15,053 nt of DNA from CAZUCD01 sp964618855. GTDB taxonomy: Bacteria > Sumerlaeota > Sumerlaeia > SLMS01 > JANRJK01. The notes under the pieces were generated by a model. The model saw nothing but the letters and a program-made list of their open reading frames with translations. It did not search any database and was not told the origin of the DNA. Position 1 is the stretch's first letter. Every line of letters begins with the position of its first letter. Position numbers and translations under genes: made by a program. Location of the stretch: contig CAZUCD010000087.1 of NCBI GenBank assembly GCA_964618855.1, positions 1-15,053 on the forward strand. Reading direction: 5' to 3'. Shown here piece after piece: positions 1 through 6,960 of the stretch.

Positions 1-998
1 GTCAGGTGGCGTTCGCGCTGGGCATGCGGCGGGGGGGCCTCCCGGGTGCGGCCGCGGCGTCGCTCTGTTTCATGCTGCCATCCGTCGCCCTCATGACGGC
101 ATTCGCCATGGGCGTCTCGGGAATGGAGGACCTGGCCAAGGCGGGCTGGGTGCATGGCCTCAAGCTCGCTGCAGTCGCCGTCGTGGCGCAGGCCGTGTGG
201 GGCATGTCGCGCAACCTCTGCCCGGACTGGCCGCGGCAACTCATCGCCTTCGCGGCATCCTGCGCACTGATTGCGGACCCGAACGCGGGCCTGCAGGTCG
301 TGGCCATCCTCGTCGGTGCCGTCCTCGGCGGCCTGCTGAAGATCGGTGCAAAGGCAGAATCCCTCCCGCCCGCGGAGGCCGTGCGCGTCCACCGCGCCGC
401 GACCTGGGCCCTCCTCGTCTTCGGGCTTCTGCTCGGCGCCCTCCCGTTGGCGCGCTTGGTGTCACCGTCCGTCTGGACGGAGGTGTTCGACAGCTTCTAT
501 CGGTCGGGGGCGATGGTGTTCGGAGGCGGCCACGTGGTGCTGCCGCTGCTCCGGGAGGCGGTGGTGCCCTCTGGCTTGGTGACCGACGATGTCTTTCTCG
601 CGGGCTACGGCGCGGCGCAGGCGATACCCGGCCCGCTGTTCACGTTCGCGGCTTTCCTTGGCACCGCCGCGCATGGTGGGCACCCGGGCTGGCCCCTCGG
701 GTTGTGGTGCGCGTTCGCGATCATGCTGCCGGCGTGGTTGCTGATTGGGGGCGCGCTCCCGTTCTGGCACTCGCTGCGCGCGCGTCCCGGGGTTCACCAC
801 CGCATGGCCGGGGCGAATGCCGCCGTGGTCGGCGTGCTCCTCGCCGCGCTTTGGGACCCGGTCATCCGCGAGGGGATCACCGGTCGCCTTGATGCCCTTG
901 CGGCGGTGGTGGCCTTCCTTGCGCTCGAGTTCGTCCGCGTTCCGCCGTGGGCAGTCGTGGGTGCCCTTGCCCTCGGCGGGGCGCTCGCGGTGTCCTAG
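1..998 (+). CDS. chrA: Chromate transporter, CHR family (ChrA-like), 5' end outside window
   Basis: This is an inner-membrane CHR-superfamily transporter; characterised members export chromate, but many homologues have untested substrates. The reading frame is open from the first base, and the first visible residues (QVAFALGMRRGG, then a hydrophobic segment with FMLPS) match the interior of the first CHR domain, so roughly the first 50 residues are missing. The GTG at 6 is therefore unlikely to be the true start. A linker follows, then a second CHR domain with the family signatures FGGGHVVLPLL and QAIPGPLFTFAAFLG (about bases 520-665). That makes this the long two-domain form. Many hydrophobic segments run to the C-terminus. 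The gene ends tail to tail with mntR. Family assignment is firm; chromate as substrate is inferred. Confidence 0.9.
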   Translation, partial: QVAFALGMRRGGLPGAAAASLCFMLPSVALMTAFAMGVSGMEDLAKAGWVHGLKLAAVAVVAQAVWGMSRNLCPDWPRQLIAFAASCALIADPNAGLQVVAILVGAVLGGLLKIGAKAESLPPAEAVRVHRAATWALLVFGLLLGALPLARLVSPSVWTEVFDSFYRSGAMVFGGGHVVLPLLREAVVPSGLVTDDVFLAGYGAAQAIPGPLFTFAAFLGTAAHGGHPGWPLGLWCAFAIMLPAWLLIGGALPFWHSLRARPGVHHRMAGANAAVVGVLLAALWDPVIREGITGRLDALAAVVAFLALEFVRVPPWAVVGALALGGALAVS

Positions 999-1417
999 CG
1001 TTCACCCATCTCGTCCGCCAACCGCACGAAAAGCGCCAGCGTCTCCTCGCTCGCATGGTGCTCGATGCCCTCGGCGTCGCGCTCCGCGATCTCCGGTGGT
1101 ATGCCCGCGGCGAGGAGGAATCGCAGGACTATCTGGTGGCGGCGCTTCGCATCGGCGGCGATCTGCGCCCCGGTGCGGCTGAGGAAGATCGCGCGATAGG
1201 GCTGCGAGGTGATGTGCCCCTCGCGCTGAAGGCGTGAGAGCGTTTTGTTGGCGGTGGCCTTGCTGATGCCGAGCCGGTCGGCGATGTCCACGAGCCGCGC
1301 CTCCCCCGTGGCGGCGATCAGGTCGGCGATCACCTCAAGGTAGTCGGCGGCGTTTTCGTCCGCGTGCTGCATGCGCGCGGCGGCGAGCGGGGAGAGCGGT
1401 TTCTTCCTCGGCGGCAT
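995..1417 (-). CDS. mntR: Manganese-responsive transcriptional regulator, MntR type (DtxR family)
   Basis: A 140-residue DtxR-family repressor close to enterobacterial MntR, which binds Mn(II) and controls manganese uptake or efflux genes. A winged helix lies at about residues 22-82 (recognition region DIADRLGISKATANKTLSRL), followed by the dimerisation and metal domain. All six ligand positions of the Mn site are present: D25 and E28 (DYLE), H94 (RRHQ), and E116, E119, H120 (AEGIEHH). No SH3-like third domain exists, as usual for MntR. The start at 1417 (MPPRKK) was chosen because the open frame further upstream, to 1771, only shadows the opposing MFS gene. No Shine-Dalgarno is visible. It is convergent with chrA, sharing a CTAG, and divergent from the MFS gene. 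No mntH lies within the window. Confidence 0.9.
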   Translation of the reverse strand: MPPRKKPLSPLAAARMQHADENAADYLEVIADLIAATGEARLVDIADRLGISKATANKTLSRLQREGHITSQPYRAIFLSRTGAQIAADAKRRHQIVLRFLLAAGIPPEIAERDAEGIEHHASEETLALFVRLADEMGER

Positions 1418-1520
1418 GGGCCGAGCAATGGGCGGCGGCACGCCGCGGATGCCAAGTCGAAAACGCGCCCCTTGCGAACGCGCGCCAAAAGGCCGCACGG
1501 TTCCGCGCCCCGACCCCAAC
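1418..1520. promoter_or_regulatory. Divergent intergenic region between mntR and the MFS gene
   Basis: This 103-base gap separates two divergent starts, so it must hold the promoters of both genes, and any MntR operator would be expected here. I see no AT-rich palindrome like known MntR boxes and no convincing -35/-10 pair. An imperfect direct repeat around ACGCGC occurs near 1463 and near 1479. The regulatory role is inferred from gene orientation only. Confidence 0.45.
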
Positions 1521-2741
1521 ATGTCCCACTCGGATTCGCCGGCCCCCGCTGTCTCGCGCTCCATCGGCAGGACCGTGCTCGTGCTGGGCATTGCCAGCTT
1601 CCTCACCGACGTGTCGAGCGAGATGATCTTCCCGCTCCTGCCGGCCTTCCTCGCGGTCACGCTCGGCGCGGGCCCGGCCATCCTCGGCATCATCGAGGGC
1701 ATCGCCGAGGCCACCTCCTCGATCCTCAAGGTGGCGAGCGGTTGGTGGACGGATTCCTCGGCCAGGCGCAAGGCTCCGATCCTTTTCGGCTACTCGGTGT
1801 CGGGCCTGGCGAAGCCGCTCATGGGGCTCGCGTCGTCGTGGTGGCTCGTCCTGTTCCTGCGATTCTCGGACCGTGTCGGAAAGGGGATCCGCACCTCGCC
1901 CCGCGATGCGCTGATCGCGGACGTCACCCACGAGCACCATCGCGGGGCGGCATATGGGTTCCACCGAGCGATGGACCACGCAGGCGCCGTCGTCGGTCCC
2001 CTCGTCGCCATGGCCCTGCTCCGGTTTGCGGGGATGGACACGCGGGACGTCTTCCTCCTCGCGGGCATTCCGGCCTTCCTTGTGGTGGTGGTCCTCGCCA
2101 TCGGCGTGTCGGAATCGCCGCGCGACCCGCTCTCGCCGCCGCGTTCCGCCATGAACCTGCGCGAGGGTTGGAACCTGCTCGGCCGCGACTTCCGCGTCCT
2201 GCTGGGCGCCCTTCTCCTGTTCATGCTTGGCAACGCATCGGACGCATTTCTCCTGATGAGGCTGCATCAGGTGGGCATCTCCACCGAGTGGGTCGCGCTG
2301 CTCTGGTCCCTGCACCACGTAGTCAAGTCCGCCTCCACCTACATCGCAGGCAGGATGACCGATCGCTGGGGCCCTCGTCGCATGATTGTGGCCGGGTGGA
2401 TCCTCTATGCCGTTGTCTACATCCTCTTCGGTTTCCTGGAGTCCGTTCCCGCGCTCGTCGCGACTTTCCTGGTGTATGGCATTCACTTCGGCCTGACGGA
2501 ACCCTCGGAGAAGGCGTGGGTGGCGTCGCTCGTGCCATCCAACCTGCGCGGCACGGCATTCGGATTCTACCACGGCGTGATCGGCGTCGGCGCGCTGCCT
2601 GCGAGCGTGCTCTTCGGCCTGCTGTGGGAGGCGTTCGGTCCCGAGGCCGCCTTCCTCACCGGCGCCGCATTCGCCGCCCTCGGCAGCGCCGTGCTCTTTC
2701 GCATACCCGCCGACACGACGCGCCCGGGAGCACGCAGCTAG
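1521..2741 (+). CDS. Major facilitator superfamily (MFS) permease
   Basis: A 406-residue polytopic inner-membrane transporter of the MFS. Two halves of hydrophobic helices are visible, each with a motif-A-like loop between its second and third helix: GWWTDSSARRK (residues 74-84) and GRMTDRWGPRRM (277-288). Other notable blocks are TDVSSEMIFPLLPAFL near the first helix and the charged stretch DRVGKGIRTSPRDA (117-130), typical of a widespread uncharacterised MFS subgroup. The ATG at 1521 (MSHSDS) places a short hydrophilic tail before helix 1. Earlier in-frame ATGs, for example 1449, overlap the divergent regulatory region and are less likely. No Shine-Dalgarno precedes it. The substrate is unknown; divergence from mntR suggests metal-linked control. 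Confidence 0.85.
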   Translation: MSHSDSPAPAVSRSIGRTVLVLGIASFLTDVSSEMIFPLLPAFLAVTLGAGPAILGIIEGIAEATSSILKVASGWWTDSSARRKAPILFGYSVSGLAKPLMGLASSWWLVLFLRFSDRVGKGIRTSPRDALIADVTHEHHRGAAYGFHRAMDHAGAVVGPLVAMALLRFAGMDTRDVFLLAGIPAFLVVVVLAIGVSESPRDPLSPPRSAMNLREGWNLLGRDFRVLLGALLLFMLGNASDAFLLMRLHQVGISTEWVALLWSLHHVVKSASTYIAGRMTDRWGPRRMIVAGWILYAVVYILFGFLESVPALVATFLVYGIHFGLTEPSEKAWVASLVPSNLRGTAFGFYHGVIGVGALPASVLFGLLWEAFGPEAAFLTGAAFAALGSAVLFRIPADTTRPGARS

Positions 2742-2911
2742 GAGTCCCGGTCCCCCGGAGGGCGCTACAGGAGTCCCTGCCGCCCCAATGAACCGCCGAC
2801 ACTCGTCGCCCGGAACCCGAGACTCCCGAACCCGTCACCACCCCCTCCTTCCCCTCGCCCCGGGATGCACGGGTTCCATCATGCGCCATTCCGATGGAGG
2901 AGACAACCGCC
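2742..2911. other. Intergenic region upstream of the 2912 gene run
   Basis: A 170-base non-coding gap between the MFS gene and the next run. It contains a 9-base direct repeat, AGGAGTCCC, at 2740-2748 and 2769-2777, and an 8-base inverted repeat, GAACCCGT at 2828-2835 with ACGGGTTC at 2869-2876. The inverted repeat has a 33-base loop and no T tract, so it is not a standard terminator. A promoter for the downstream run is expected here, but I cannot identify one. Short open frames here look like chance. Confidence 0.4.
2896..2902 (+). promoter_or_regulatory. Strong Shine-Dalgarno (GGAGGAG) that fixes the start at 2912
   Basis: GGAGGAG lies nine bases before the ATG at 2912. It overlaps the alternative in-frame ATG at 2894, so 2912 is the better start. 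It is the clearest ribosome-binding site in the window; most other genes here have weak or no such signal. Confidence 0.75.
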
Positions 2912-3355
2912 ATGAAGTCGGTTCCCGACCACCACGATGCCGAGATCATCCTGAAGCTCTACGACCTGCGCCGAGAAGCCGTCATGCGCGAGTCGCGCAA
3001 CGCGATCATACGCGAGTTCCTCCCGCGCACCTACGAGGACATGCAGGCATGGCTCCAGCCGACGCACTCGCACAACGCGGCACTCCGCCAGGTCAGCAGC
3101 TACTGGGAGATGGCGTATGGCTTTGCACGCCACGGCGTGGTCCACGCGGAGATGCTCGCCGAGTCCGGCGGTGAGGGCATCTTCCTCTTCGCCAAGGTCG
3201 CACCGTTCCTCGATCGGCTCCGTGCGGACATGTCCCCCACCATGCTCCAGAACGCCGAGTGGATGACGAAGAACACACAGGCGGGAGGACGATACCTGAT
3301 CATGTTCCAGTCGCGCGTGAAGAAGATGCTCGAAGCTGCGGAAGCAAAAAAGTGA
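2912..3355 (+). CDS. Conserved hypothetical protein, 147 residues
   Basis: A soluble, probably mostly helical protein without signal peptide or membrane segment. The N-terminus holds DHHDAEIILKLYDLRREAVM (residues 6-25), which feels like a recurrent sequence block of uncharacterised bacterial proteins, but I cannot attach a function. Conserved-looking aromatic and acidic residues continue in SSYWEMAYGFARHGVVH (62-78) and GGEGIFLFAKVAPFL (86-100), with a basic tail (SRVKKMLEAAEAKK). The strong GGAGGAG site sets the start; an ATG six codons upstream is possible. It is the first gene of a tight run, and its stop is overlapped by the GTG of the next gene. A predicted structure would be more informative than sequence here. 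Confidence 0.75.
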   Translation: MKSVPDHHDAEIILKLYDLRREAVMRESRNAIIREFLPRTYEDMQAWLQPTHSHNAALRQVSSYWEMAYGFARHGVVHAEMLAESGGEGIFLFAKVAPFLDRLRADMSPTMLQNAEWMTKNTQAGGRYLIMFQSRVKKMLEAAEAKK

Positions 3356-4020
3356 CATTGCCCGACCCAAGGCTCGCAGGCATGGCGCGCCGCGCCGCCC
3401 TCCTCGTCGCAGGCGCTGCGGGCGGACGCTCCATCATCGGTGGCGTCACCCGCGGCAGACCGGGGGAGACCTGGCCCCTCGACGCCGAGGGGCGCCCCAT
3501 GGACGCCATCGCGCAGGTCGACTTCGAGTCATGCCCCCTTCGCCTCGAGGGACTCGACGAAGTCGCCGTCGTCTCCGTGTTCTGCGCCTCCGGCCATTGG
3601 CCCACCATCGAACCCAGCGAGGACAACTGGGTCGCCCGCGAGTACCGGCGCGGCGAAGTGCTGATCCCGCTCCCCCAGCCTGAGGGGCTGGCCTACAACC
3701 CCGTCCCCGCCACCTGGGCCCCCATCGACACCGACTACCCAGACCCGGACGAATGGCCCGCGGAACTGGGACGCGAAGCCATGCAGTGGAGCGGCGAGCA
3801 ATACGACAACTTCTGCGCCCGGCACCGCAACCAACAGGGGCACAAGGCCGGAGGTTGGCCATTCTACGTCCAGTCCCGCCCGGACTGGCCACCCACGGCC
3901 AGGTTCGTCTTCCAGATCGCCGCGGAACCCCTCGCCAACATGGGCCTAGGTGATGCGGGCGTCATGTCCTTCGCACGCACACCATCCGGAATCTGGTATG
4001 CGGACATGCAATGCTATTGA
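3352..4020 (+). CDS. DUF1963 (YwqG-like) family protein
   Basis: A 222-residue protein resembling the DUF1963/YwqG family of bacterial proteins of unknown biochemical role. The family pattern is visible in two blocks. Residues 27-61 have an S-x-x-GG-x(9)-WP-x-D-x-x-GRP-x(4)-AQ-D layout (SIIGG, ETWPLDAEGRPMDAIAQVDF). Residues 164-204 have HKAGGWPFYVQ, a Q-I pair and a GDAGV block. The proposed GTG start at 3352 gives a 4-base GTGA overlap with the preceding stop, which suggests coupled translation. An ATG at 3382 is the alternative, ten codons in. No membrane segment is evident apart from a small alanine-rich patch near the N-terminus. Function is unknown. Confidence 0.7.
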   Translation: MTLPDPRLAGMARRAALLVAGAAGGRSIIGGVTRGRPGETWPLDAEGRPMDAIAQVDFESCPLRLEGLDEVAVVSVFCASGHWPTIEPSEDNWVAREYRRGEVLIPLPQPEGLAYNPVPATWAPIDTDYPDPDEWPAELGREAMQWSGEQYDNFCARHRNQQGHKAGGWPFYVQSRPDWPPTARFVFQIAAEPLANMGLGDAGVMSFARTPSGIWYADMQCY

Positions 4021-5045
4021 AGGCTCCGCCGGACACGGACCTTCCCCCGGCGTTCCCCCAATGGCTCCGCCAATGGGACCCGATCCTCGCCGAGGAAGAC
4101 GAGAACCCCTTGTTCGAGGCATTCAGGCGCCGGCGGCTCGTCTATCCGCCACCCCTTGCCAGACGCATCTGGACGCGCATCCGGCTTCCGATGCTCGAAG
4201 GTGCGGTCAATGCCTTCATCCTCCTCCTGGCATTCTACACCGCGGTAGCCCTGCCTCCCGTCTGGATCTTGCCGGTGATCGGCCTCGCGCTCGCGGCGGG
4301 CTACGCCACGCGCACGTTCGGTGAGCAATCCGCCCCCCCGCGCTCCCTGGTCGAGCGCATAGCACCGGTCCTGGGGCACACCGGCAATCCGTCCCAGGTC
4401 CTTTACGACATCGCGCTGAGCGGCGCCTCCGCTCGCGAGATGTTCACCGCCCTCTACCTCGAACGCCGGGAGGAGCACTGGCGCCGGGAAGTCCTCGCGG
4501 TTGCCATCGGAACCGGGGCCGTCATCGTCGTCTACTCCTTCATGGGAGAGCCCTTCAGCCCGCGCGGGGCCGCAATCCTCATCGGGGTTGGACTCATGGC
4601 ATGGAAGGTCCTCGAGGCCCTTGCCGTGCACGCGATCGACCGCTTCGCCTCCGACTTCGCCGTGCGCAGCATCCACATTTGGCGCGGCGATTCCATGCTC
4701 ACCTCGGGTTTTGCCGGCATGGGTGGGCTCATGAGGTTTGAGCTGGCCGCCGTGGGGCCCATCGCCGTGGTCATGGCGGTGCTGTTCGCGGCAATCGTCC
4801 TGATCCGGGCCGCGGCAGGCGGGATCGGAGTGGGCAACATGGGCATCACAGGCATCGAGTTCCGGTCGCACTACCCGGGAGAGGTCCTGGGCGGGTTGTT
4901 CCTCGCCGGTTCCGCCTTCGCCCTGCACCTGTACAGCGCCGCCGAGCGCCGTCGCCTGATCGGCCAATTCAACCGCCGCGCCGCCGAGGCGGAGGGCCCC
5001 CTCCGCGAGTTCTTTTACCGCTCCTTCGAGGCCGACCGCTCTTGA
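4011..5045 (+). CDS. Hypothetical polytopic membrane protein, 344 residues
   Basis: I do not recognise a family. The first 58 residues are hydrophilic and rich in acidic and arginine residues. About six hydrophobic segments follow, at roughly 62-80, 83-99, 160-178, 186-206, 244-268 and 292-310. A soluble loop of about 60 residues separates the second and third segments (GNPSQVLYDIALSGASAREM, then a highly charged helix). The C-terminal tail is charged and arginine-rich. The start ATG lies ten bases inside the preceding gene, and the stop is overlapped by the TTG of the glycosyltransferase gene, so it is almost certainly in the same transcript. Context suggests an envelope role, but nothing in the sequence shows an activity. 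Confidence 0.75.
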   Translation: MLLKAPPDTDLPPAFPQWLRQWDPILAEEDENPLFEAFRRRRLVYPPPLARRIWTRIRLPMLEGAVNAFILLLAFYTAVALPPVWILPVIGLALAAGYATRTFGEQSAPPRSLVERIAPVLGHTGNPSQVLYDIALSGASAREMFTALYLERREEHWRREVLAVAIGTGAVIVVYSFMGEPFSPRGAAILIGVGLMAWKVLEALAVHAIDRFASDFAVRSIHIWRGDSMLTSGFAGMGGLMRFELAAVGPIAVVMAVLFAAIVLIRAAAGGIGVGNMGITGIEFRSHYPGEVLGGLFLAGSAFALHLYSAAERRRLIGQFNRRAAEAEGPLREFFYRSFEADRS

Positions 5046-6943
5046 ACCGCGGCCGAGTCCTGCCGCCCGGCGGATGGCCCGCGTGGACTGCGGCCGCGCT
5101 CTTCCTCGCCGGCGCTGCGATCCGCATCCGCGCATGGTCCTTCGCCGAGAGCTTCTGGATCGACGAGGTCCTTAGCGCACGCGCCATCTCGGCGGGCGTT
5201 TCGGGCGTCCTGCCGCGCATCCCCATCGACAAGCCCCCCCTCGACTACTGGCTGCAGGCCATCGTCACGGACCTGGGTCCGCCGGAGTTCTCCCACCGCC
5301 TCCCGGCCCTGTTCACCGGCGTTCTCGCGATGCCTCTCGCCTACCTCCTTGGCCGCATCGCGCACAACTGGCGGGTGGGGCTCGCGATGCTCGCGTTCGT
5401 CTCGGTCTCCGGCACGATGGTGTACTACTCGGTGGAGGCGCGGCCCTACATGCCTCTGGTCGCGATTTCGTTCGCGCAGTGCGCCGCCTTCATCTCGCTC
5501 TGGCGCATGCGGTCGTGCCCGCACCGGCTCCTGCTTGGCCAGATCGCCATCCTCCTCGTCCTGTCCGTCGCCCTCGTCTGGACCATGTATTCCGGATTCC
5601 TGGTTATTGGCTCTCAGGCGCTGTTTCTGGCGTGGCAGGCGCGGCACCATTGGGGCGCCCGCTCCCCGAAGGCCCGGACGGGGGCCCGGCTGGCCGCGGC
5701 GGTTGCCATCTGTCTCCTTGTCCTACCCGCCCTCTCCATCCTGCCGCTGACCAGCCGCATCAACCTGGTCTCGAAGGAGGGTTTCCCGTTCGTCTATGCA
5801 GGCAACCACCTGCTCGTGGCGGCGCAGGCGCTCTCGGGCGCCCTCGTCATGCCGTCGGCGATCCTCGGCCCCGTCAAGCTCCAGACCGCCGTGTGGGCCG
5901 CCGTCATCCTGATCGCGATGCTCCCTGGCGCCATCTCCCGTGATCCGAGGCGCCTCCCGTTCGTGCTGACCGCCGCCGCCGGCATCCTCCTGATCGCGGG
6001 ATACTGGGCGATCGACCGCGAGTACTACGCGCGCTACAGCCTTCCGTGCGCGCCGGCGGTGATCCTACTCCTTGGCGTGGGCCTCAGCCGCGCGGCGAGA
6101 TGGCTGCGGCCTCCCTTGGGCAGGCTCATCGCGCCAGCCTTCGTCCTGATGCTCGTCGCCGCTCTCGTTCCGCAGGAGGGCCGCCGCCCCCTGCGCCTCG
6201 ACTGGAAGGGCGGCATGGAGGAAATCGCCCGCTCGGCTGGACGGGGCGAGCCACTCATCGTGCCCTCCATCCCCGAGGCCATTTGCTGCATCTACTATCT
6301 GCAGCGCGCCGGGCGCCGCGACATTCCGGTGCTCCCGCAGGCCGACGCCGCAAAGGTTGCTCCGGACCGGGCCCACTGGTCCCTCCAGGTGTTCTTCTCG
6401 ACCGCCGGGCCTATCGAAAAAGTGAGCCTCGGCATCCGTCGCATCATCCCGAATCCGCCGGAAGTCCCCCCGACTGAATGGTTCCCCACGGCCGTGGGTG
6501 GCCGCTGGTCGGTCCTCGCCGGAGAACTCCCGGATGGGCCCGTCGCCGCCGGATGGAGCACGCCGGAGGATTGGGGCCCCCCAGCCGGCAGCATCCGATG
6601 GGGGATGCGCCAGCATTGCTCGCTTTACCTGCCCCTTGGTGCCGAGCCCGGTCGGATCGAACTCGCTCTGTTCCCATACCAGTTCCCCGACGGCGCGCAC
6701 CAGTCGGTCGAACTCGCCGTCAACGGGCTCCCGCTTGGCCGGCGCGAACTTCCCCCCGGGGAGTTCACCCCGCTCGCCTGGGATGTTCCAGCACGCGCAG
6801 CAGGCGAACATGGATGGTGCCTGGTGGAGGTTCGCTTCGACCGCGTCCGCAGCCCCTCCGAGGACCGGCGGAACTACTCCGATTGGCGCCAGCTCGCCGC
6901 CGCCCTCGGTCGCATCACCTGGGAGCCATCGCCCACCCCGTAG
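5042..6943 (+). CDS. Glycosyltransferase family 39-type membrane protein with C-terminal beta-rich domain
   Basis: A 633-residue multipass enzyme of the GT39/ArnT-like (GT-C) fold. Such proteins transfer a sugar from a polyprenyl-phosphate donor on the outer face of the inner membrane. The first helix is followed by FWIDEVLSARA, with the acidic pair D41-E42 typical of the catalytic first loop, and by DKPPLDYWLQAI (63-74), a recurrent GT39 motif. About nine to ten helices extend to near residue 380. A soluble part follows, ending in a probable beta-sandwich (about 515-630) with a VELAVNG strand and a closing DWRQLAAALGRI block. The TTG start at 5042 makes a TTGA overlap with the previous stop. 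The acceptor is unknown; lipid, pilin or other envelope proteins are all possible. Confidence 0.8.
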   Translation: MNRGRVLPPGGWPAWTAAALFLAGAAIRIRAWSFAESFWIDEVLSARAISAGVSGVLPRIPIDKPPLDYWLQAIVTDLGPPEFSHRLPALFTGVLAMPLAYLLGRIAHNWRVGLAMLAFVSVSGTMVYYSVEARPYMPLVAISFAQCAAFISLWRMRSCPHRLLLGQIAILLVLSVALVWTMYSGFLVIGSQALFLAWQARHHWGARSPKARTGARLAAAVAICLLVLPALSILPLTSRINLVSKEGFPFVYAGNHLLVAAQALSGALVMPSAILGPVKLQTAVWAAVILIAMLPGAISRDPRRLPFVLTAAAGILLIAGYWAIDREYYARYSLPCAPAVILLLGVGLSRAARWLRPPLGRLIAPAFVLMLVAALVPQEGRRPLRLDWKGGMEEIARSAGRGEPLIVPSIPEAICCIYYLQRAGRRDIPVLPQADAAKVAPDRAHWSLQVFFSTAGPIEKVSLGIRRIIPNPPEVPPTEWFPTAVGGRWSVLAGELPDGPVAAGWSTPEDWGPPAGSIRWGMRQHCSLYLPLGAEPGRIELALFPYQFPDGAHQSVELAVNGLPLGRRELPPGEFTPLAWDVPARAAGEHGWCLVEVRFDRVRSPSEDRRNYSDWRQLAAALGRITWEPSPTP

Positions 6944-6960
6944 CAGTATTGCCTTGCCCG

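Noticed and set aside
1418..1771. N-terminal extension of mntR upstream of 1417
   Set aside because: It would run through the MFS gene and its control region. The MntR family begins close to MPPRKK, and the longer part has no family similarity.
1335..2573. A 412-codon open frame on the - strand opposite the MFS gene and mntR
   Set aside because: The product is rich in His, Glu, Arg and Gly without recognisable motifs. The MFS and MntR motifs occupy the same DNA in other frames.
2740..2777. A 9-base direct repeat near the MFS stop, considered as an attachment site or operator
   Set aside because: No integrase or mobile element is nearby, the repeat is short, and chance repeats are common in this composition.
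2788..3174. A 128-codon + strand frame beginning in the intergenic region
   Set aside because: It overlaps the better-supported 2912 gene in another frame. The product is Arg/His/Pro-rich, and its start has no ribosome-binding site.
6478..6960. N-terminal extension of the pilD frame upstream of 6961
   Set aside because: It overlaps the end of the GT39 gene in another frame and gives an Arg/Pro-rich sequence unlike any prepilin peptidase N-terminus.
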